DNA from: DASCNA01 sp036011305
GTDB taxonomy: Bacteria > Verrucomicrobiota > Lentisphaeria > Victivallales > GWF2-38-69
Assembly: GCA_036011305.1 (NCBI GenBank)
Contig: DASCNA010000102.1
Location: 1-9,454, forward strand
Length of the DNA stretch: 9,454 nt
Direction of reading: 5' to 3'
The translations under genes were made by a program, and so were the position numbers. Numbering within the stretch: the stretch's first letter is position 1; every line of letters starts with the position of its first letter. Positions 5,967 to 9,454 of the stretch are shown here, one piece after another. The notes beneath the pieces are model-generated. The model was not told where the DNA came from. It searched no databases and worked only from the letters and a program-made list of their open reading frames with translations.

Positions 5967-8900
5967 ATGTTAAGAAAAATTATTTTATTTGCCGTAAAGA
6001 ACCGATTATTAGTAATTATAGGTTTAGTAGTAGTTATTATTGCAGGAATTATAACATTACCAACCCTTAATTTAGATGCTTTTCCTGATGTAACGAATAT
6101 ACAGGTAGAAATAAATACTGAAGCAGAAGGATTGGCGTCTGAAGAGATGGAGCAACTGGTAACATTTCCAATTGAATCTGTTATGTATACACTACCTGAT
6201 GTTGAAGAAGTAAGATCACTTTCAAGGACAGGTCTCTCCATTGTAACTGTTGTTTTTAAAGACACAGTAGATATTTATAAAGCAAGACAGCTTGTTTTTC
6301 AAAGGCTGCAGGAAGCAGAAAAAAACATACCTAAAAATACTGGAAAGCCAAGTATTGGACCAAATACTTCAGGACTAGGATATGTTTATCAGTATTTCTT
6401 AAAAAGCAATGATTCTAAAAAGTATGATATCAGGACTTTACGCAGTTATAATGACTGGCTTGTTAAATTATTGTTTCTTCCTATTGATGGCATAACAGAT
6501 ATCCTTTCATTCGGTGGTGAAGTAAAGCAATACCAGGTACTTGTAAAACCTTCAATGCTTATGAAATATGATTTATGCATGGATGATATTGTTAAAAGTA
6601 TTGAAAAAAACAATAGTAATGCAGGAGGCTGGTACCTGGATCACGGGGATGAGCAACTCATTATCCGGGGTGTAGGCAGGTTAAAACCCGGAAATCAGGC
6701 TTTAACTGATTTAGCAGATATACCGATTAAAGAAAAAAATGGTGTTGTAGTTCATTTAAGAGATGTTGCTAAAATAGCATACGGCACAGAAATTCGCCAG
6801 GGTGCTGTTACTATGACTTTGCGTGATAAAAACGGAACAGCAAAACCTTTAGGTGAAATTGTAACAGGTATTATTTTAAAGCGTACAGGAGCAAATACAG
6901 AAAAAACAATAAACAGTATTAAGAAAAAAATTCCTATCATTCAAAGAGCCCTTCCAGAAGGAGTGACTCTTGAAACAATATATGACCAATCGTACCTGAT
7001 TAAACATGCAGTTCACACTGTAATTAAAGCATTAATTATTGCATTTATCCTCATTTTTATAATGTTACTGCTGTTTTTGTTAAATTTAAGAGCAACATTC
7101 TTAGTTTTGCTGTCTATACCAATTTCCATAGGTTTTGCATTAACAATAATTGCATATTTTAACATGTCAGCGAATTTAATGTCACTTGGTGGATTAGCTG
7201 TAGCGATAGGCATGCTTGTTGACGGATCTATTTGCATGATCGAAAATATATTAAAACATATAAGCGACCTTAACTATAATATATATAATGAAGGTCATGC
7301 AGACTCTGAAGCTCTTGAGTTACGGGTTGAAGAGGCAACATTTGAAGTCGCAAGACCTGTTTTGTTTGCTACTCTTATTGTTATAGTTGTTTTTATTCCT
7401 ATTTTGACTCTAGAGGGCATGGAGGGCAAACTGTTTTATCCAATGACAATGAGCATTGTTATTGCGATGATAGCATCGTTAATTGTAGCGATAATAGTAA
7501 TACCTGCTTTAGCTACTTATCTATACCATCGGGAAGTTAAGAATAGAAAAAATTTTATTTTAGACCCCATAAATAAGCTATATTGTTTCTGTTTGAATAA
7601 AACTTTAAGATACTCTAAAACAATTATTATATCAGCAGTGATACTTTTTATAGCTTCAATTTCTTTAATTCCCTTTTTAGGAACCGAATTTTTTCCTGAA
7701 CTTGAGGAAGGGGCACTTAATATAAGGGTTACCTTAGGGCCGTCAACCAGTCTTAAAACATCGTTAAAAGTTGCAAAAAAAATGGAGGCAGCACTGCTCA
7801 CATTCCCAGAAGTTACATATGCTTCCGCAAGAATTGGGCGAGCAGAATTAGGAGGATGTCCTGAAGTTGTTTCAAATATAGAAATTATTGTTGGGTTAAA
7901 ACCTGCATCTGAATGGACCAGCGTCGATAACAGAAAACAGCTTCAACGAAAGATGGAGAAGAAAATGTCGGTATATCCAGGCCTTTTATTTTCTTTTTCC
8001 CAACCTATAGCGACCCGTGTTGATGAGTTGCTGTCAGGAGTAAAAGCTGAATTAGCAGTTAAATTATTTGGCCCTGACTTTAAAGTTCTTGCTGAAAAAG
8101 GGAAAAAAATTGAAAAAATCATAAAAACTGTAAAAGGAACAGAAGATGTGGCAATGGAACCTATTACAGGTGAGGCTCAGCTTGTTATTGCTCCAATTAG
8201 GGAAAAACTGAAACGCTATGATATAGGGATAGATCAGATCATGTCATTAATATCAAATAGTATTGGAGGTATGTCTGCAGGACAGATCATTAATGGAAAT
8301 GAAAGATACGATATATATGTGCGCTTAGAGAAAAAGTATCGTGATAATATACAGGCTATTCAAAATCTATTGCTTCGTTCACCTAATGGAAGAATAGTTA
8401 AACTTCGTGATGTTGCAGATGTAGAGATAAAAACAGGACCACCGCAAATTAAACGTGATGATGTACAGCGCAGAGTAGTTGTAGAAGCTAATATAGGAGA
8501 GAGAGATATGGGAAGTGTTGTTGCCGAGATAAAGAGAAAAATAGCTTCAGAAGTGAAACTTCCTCCTGGATATACAGTGGTTTACGGAGGTCAGTTCAAA
8601 AACCAGGATCGGGCTCAGAAAAGACTGATGATTGTCATTCCTATTTCTCTGGTTCTAATATTTATACTTCTTTATTTCGCATTTAACTCTGTAATTCAGT
8701 CTTTTATTATAATGGTAAATGTTCCAATGGCTGTTATAGGTGGAATAATTGCTTTGTTTATCTCAGGGGAATATCTCTCAGTACCAAGTTCCATAGGTTT
8801 TATTGCATTATGCGGTATAGCTGTTCTTGATGGTGTTGTTATGGTAAATGCTATTAATCAGAATATTAAAGGAGGAACAGAACCTGGCAAATCAATTTAT

Positions 8901-9134
8901 AAAGGGGCAGCATCAAGACTTAATCCAGTATTACTAACCACGGTCACTTCAGCTTTAGGACTTATTCCTCTTCTGTTTTCCAGAGGCATTGGAGCTGAAA
9001 TACAAAAGCCATTGGCTGTAGTGGTAGTAGGGGGTCTTTTTTCTTCAACTCTTCTTACTCTTTTTGTATTACCATCATTATATAAAATATTTTTACCGTT
9101 AATAGCTAATTCGAAAAAGACTAATGAGATATAA
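5967..9134 (+). CDS. czcA: Heavy-metal efflux RND permease (CzcA/CusA family, HME-RND)
   Basis: This 1,055-residue inner-membrane proton/metal antiporter has the normal family length. TGGAG at 5957-5961 lies five bases before the ATG. It opens like all HME-RND pumps (helix 1 at about 12-30, then LNLDAFPDVTNIQV). A periplasmic domain at about 31-345 follows, then helices 2-6 (about 350-516), helix 7 (about 552-570), a second periplasmic domain and helices 8-12 (about 887-1043). In helix 4, AIGMLVDGSICMIEN keeps Asp419 and Glu426, equivalent to CzcA Asp408 and Glu415, but has Ala413 where CzcA has Asp402; CusA also has Ala there. Elsewhere it is CzcA-like: RVDELLSGVKAELAVKLFG at 684-702 has Glu where CusA has Met, and GIAVLDGVVMVNAIN is at 950-964. 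Cys423 and Cys949 lie inside helices 4 and 10. Divalent cations (Zn, Co, Cd, Ni) are favoured over Cu/Ag, with moderate certainty. It is co-transcribed with the adaptor; the channel partner must be encoded elsewhere. Confidence 0.96.
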   Translation: MLRKIILFAVKNRLLVIIGLVVVIIAGIITLPTLNLDAFPDVTNIQVEINTEAEGLASEEMEQLVTFPIESVMYTLPDVEEVRSLSRTGLSIVTVVFKDTVDIYKARQLVFQRLQEAEKNIPKNTGKPSIGPNTSGLGYVYQYFLKSNDSKKYDIRTLRSYNDWLVKLLFLPIDGITDILSFGGEVKQYQVLVKPSMLMKYDLCMDDIVKSIEKNNSNAGGWYLDHGDEQLIIRGVGRLKPGNQALTDLADIPIKEKNGVVVHLRDVAKIAYGTEIRQGAVTMTLRDKNGTAKPLGEIVTGIILKRTGANTEKTINSIKKKIPIIQRALPEGVTLETIYDQSYLIKHAVHTVIKALIIAFILIFIMLLLFLLNLRATFLVLLSIPISIGFALTIIAYFNMSANLMSLGGLAVAIGMLVDGSICMIENILKHISDLNYNIYNEGHADSEALELRVEEATFEVARPVLFATLIVIVVFIPILTLEGMEGKLFYPMTMSIVIAMIASLIVAIIVIPALATYLYHREVKNRKNFILDPINKLYCFCLNKTLRYSKTIIISAVILFIASISLIPFLGTEFFPELEEGALNIRVTLGPSTSLKTSLKVAKKMEAALLTFPEVTYASARIGRAELGGCPEVVSNIEIIVGLKPASEWTSVDNRKQLQRKMEKKMSVYPGLLFSFSQPIATRVDELLSGVKAELAVKLFGPDFKVLAEKGKKIEKIIKTVKGTEDVAMEPITGEAQLVIAPIREKLKRYDIGIDQIMSLISNSIGGMSAGQIINGNERYDIYVRLEKKYRDNIQAIQNLLLRSPNGRIVKLRDVADVEIKTGPPQIKRDDVQRRVVVEANIGERDMGSVVAEIKRKIASEVKLPPGYTVVYGGQFKNQDRAQKRLMIVIPISLVLIFILLYFAFNSVIQSFIIMVNVPMAVIGGIIALFISGEYLSVPSSIGFIALCGIAVLDGVVMVNAINQNIKGGTEPGKSIYKGAASRLNPVLLTTVTSALGLIPLLFSRGIGAEIQKPLAVVVVGGLFSSTLLTLFVLPSLYKIFLPLIANSKKTNEI

Positions 9135-9454
9135 GGGATAACCGAATGATATTGATCTGGAAGCCTCCCATTTTAACCTATTTTGTAGTTAAACCTTAAA
9201 CGTAATGAACACATTCAGTAGGAAAATTATACTTATATTATGTAAACATATATACAGGAAGGTTTTATGTTTAAATAGATATTAGAAAAGAGCAAACACC
9301 TAGAAACTAGTCCTTATTCTAAGAAAAAACCTACAAATCAATTATTTGATGTAAAATTTTTCACCATAACTTAGCGAATGGAAAAACTATTTCCAATTAT
9401 GCACTTCTATTTTTAATTTTTCTATTTTAATAATTAATATTTATAAATAAATTC
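9135..9454. other. AT-rich region after the efflux operon
   Basis: No intact gene and no clear intrinsic terminator follow the permease. A weak 6-bp inverted repeat (TTTAAC 9172-9177, GTTAAA 9188-9193) has no T-run behind it. The stretch contains a small broken reading frame (9267-9374) and a copy of the half-site AATTATGCA at 9395-9403, identical to the right arm of the palindrome at the small Cys-rich gene. The last 50 bases are nearly pure A/T. Confidence 0.5.
9267..9374 (+). pseudogene. Small reading frame with strong Shine-Dalgarno, interrupted at codon 4
   Basis: AGGAAGG at 9256-9262 stands four bases before ATG 9267, a better ribosome site than those of the intact genes here. The frame reads MFK, then TAG (9276-9278), then continues as ILEKSKHLETSPYSKKK and PTNQLFDVKFFTIT to TAG 9372-9374. 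The product after the stop is hydrophilic and Lys-rich and is not recognised. It looks like a gene start with a nonsense mutation, the beginning of a decayed gene, or chance. Sequencing error is another option. Confidence 0.25.

Noticed and set aside
5272..7801. Minus-strand open frames inside the adaptor and permease genes
   Set aside because: Their hydrophobic or low-complexity translations follow from the complementary membrane-protein codons; no independent start signals or motifs are seen.
4787..9134. Assignment of the pump as a dedicated Cu/Ag (Cus) system
   Set aside because: The Met-rich adaptor N-terminus, the Met in the periplasmic RxDML segment and the DAA helix-4 signature of Cus systems are all missing; only the Ala413 position agrees.
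9172..9193. TTTAAC/GTTAAA inverted repeat as terminator of the efflux operon
   Set aside because: The stem has only six weak pairs, a 10-base loop and no following T-run.
9276..9278. TAG read through as pyrrolysine
   Set aside because: No pyrrolysine genes or insertion context are visible, and all intact genes here end in TAA, so nonsense mutation or chance is simpler.

Overview
The window suggests an AT-rich, Gram-negative bacterium that lives at least partly without oxygen. Gram-negative is inferred from the tripartite-type RND metal efflux pair, which needs a periplasm and outer membrane. Anaerobiosis is inferred from the oxygen-sensitive activase / 2-hydroxyacyl-CoA dehydratase-type iron-sulfur protein at the left edge. 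Large fusions of that kind are common in Desulfobacterota and other anaerobes, but the sequence alone does not fix the taxon.

Layout. Bases 3-3209 (+) hold the 3' 1,068 codons of a giant fused protein: BadF/BcrA-type ATPase activase, then a DUF2229-like region, then a dehydratase D-component-like module. Its 5' end lies outside the window. Bases 3210-4029 are a very AT-rich stretch without an intact gene. It contains a 9-bp-stem hairpin and the decayed C-terminus of a tyrosine recombinase on the minus strand (3552-3710, traces to about 3790). Bases 4030-4470 encode a small secreted Cys-rich protein whose start codon sits in a near-perfect 21-bp palindrome. Bases 4471-4786 hold a short broken signal-peptide-like reading frame and three spaced copies of CTAAGATT. 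Bases 4787-5953 (periplasmic adaptor) and 5967-9134 (RND permease) form a two-gene metal-efflux operon with a 13-base gap. Bases 9135-9454 are AT-rich and hold a small reading frame with a strong Shine-Dalgarno but an early stop.

How the parts work together. The permease and adaptor should export a heavy-metal cation. Body motifs are CzcA-like (divalent Zn/Co/Cd/Ni), whereas one helix-4 position is CusA-like, so the metal is unsettled. No outer-membrane channel gene (CzcC/CusC type) is intact here. The place where it normally sits, just before the adaptor, holds only a fragment that might be its remnant. The small Cys-rich protein is a plausible accessory or metal-responsive leader gene of the same locus. 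The palindrome and the triple repeat are candidate control sites.

Base composition drops visibly from the activase gene (48% G+C in one hand-counted 60-base line) to the efflux region (25-32% in two lines). With the recombinase remnant at the junction, this fits an old horizontally acquired metal-resistance segment next to a resident gene. I found no convincing tRNA, rRNA, CRISPR array or intact insertion sequence.
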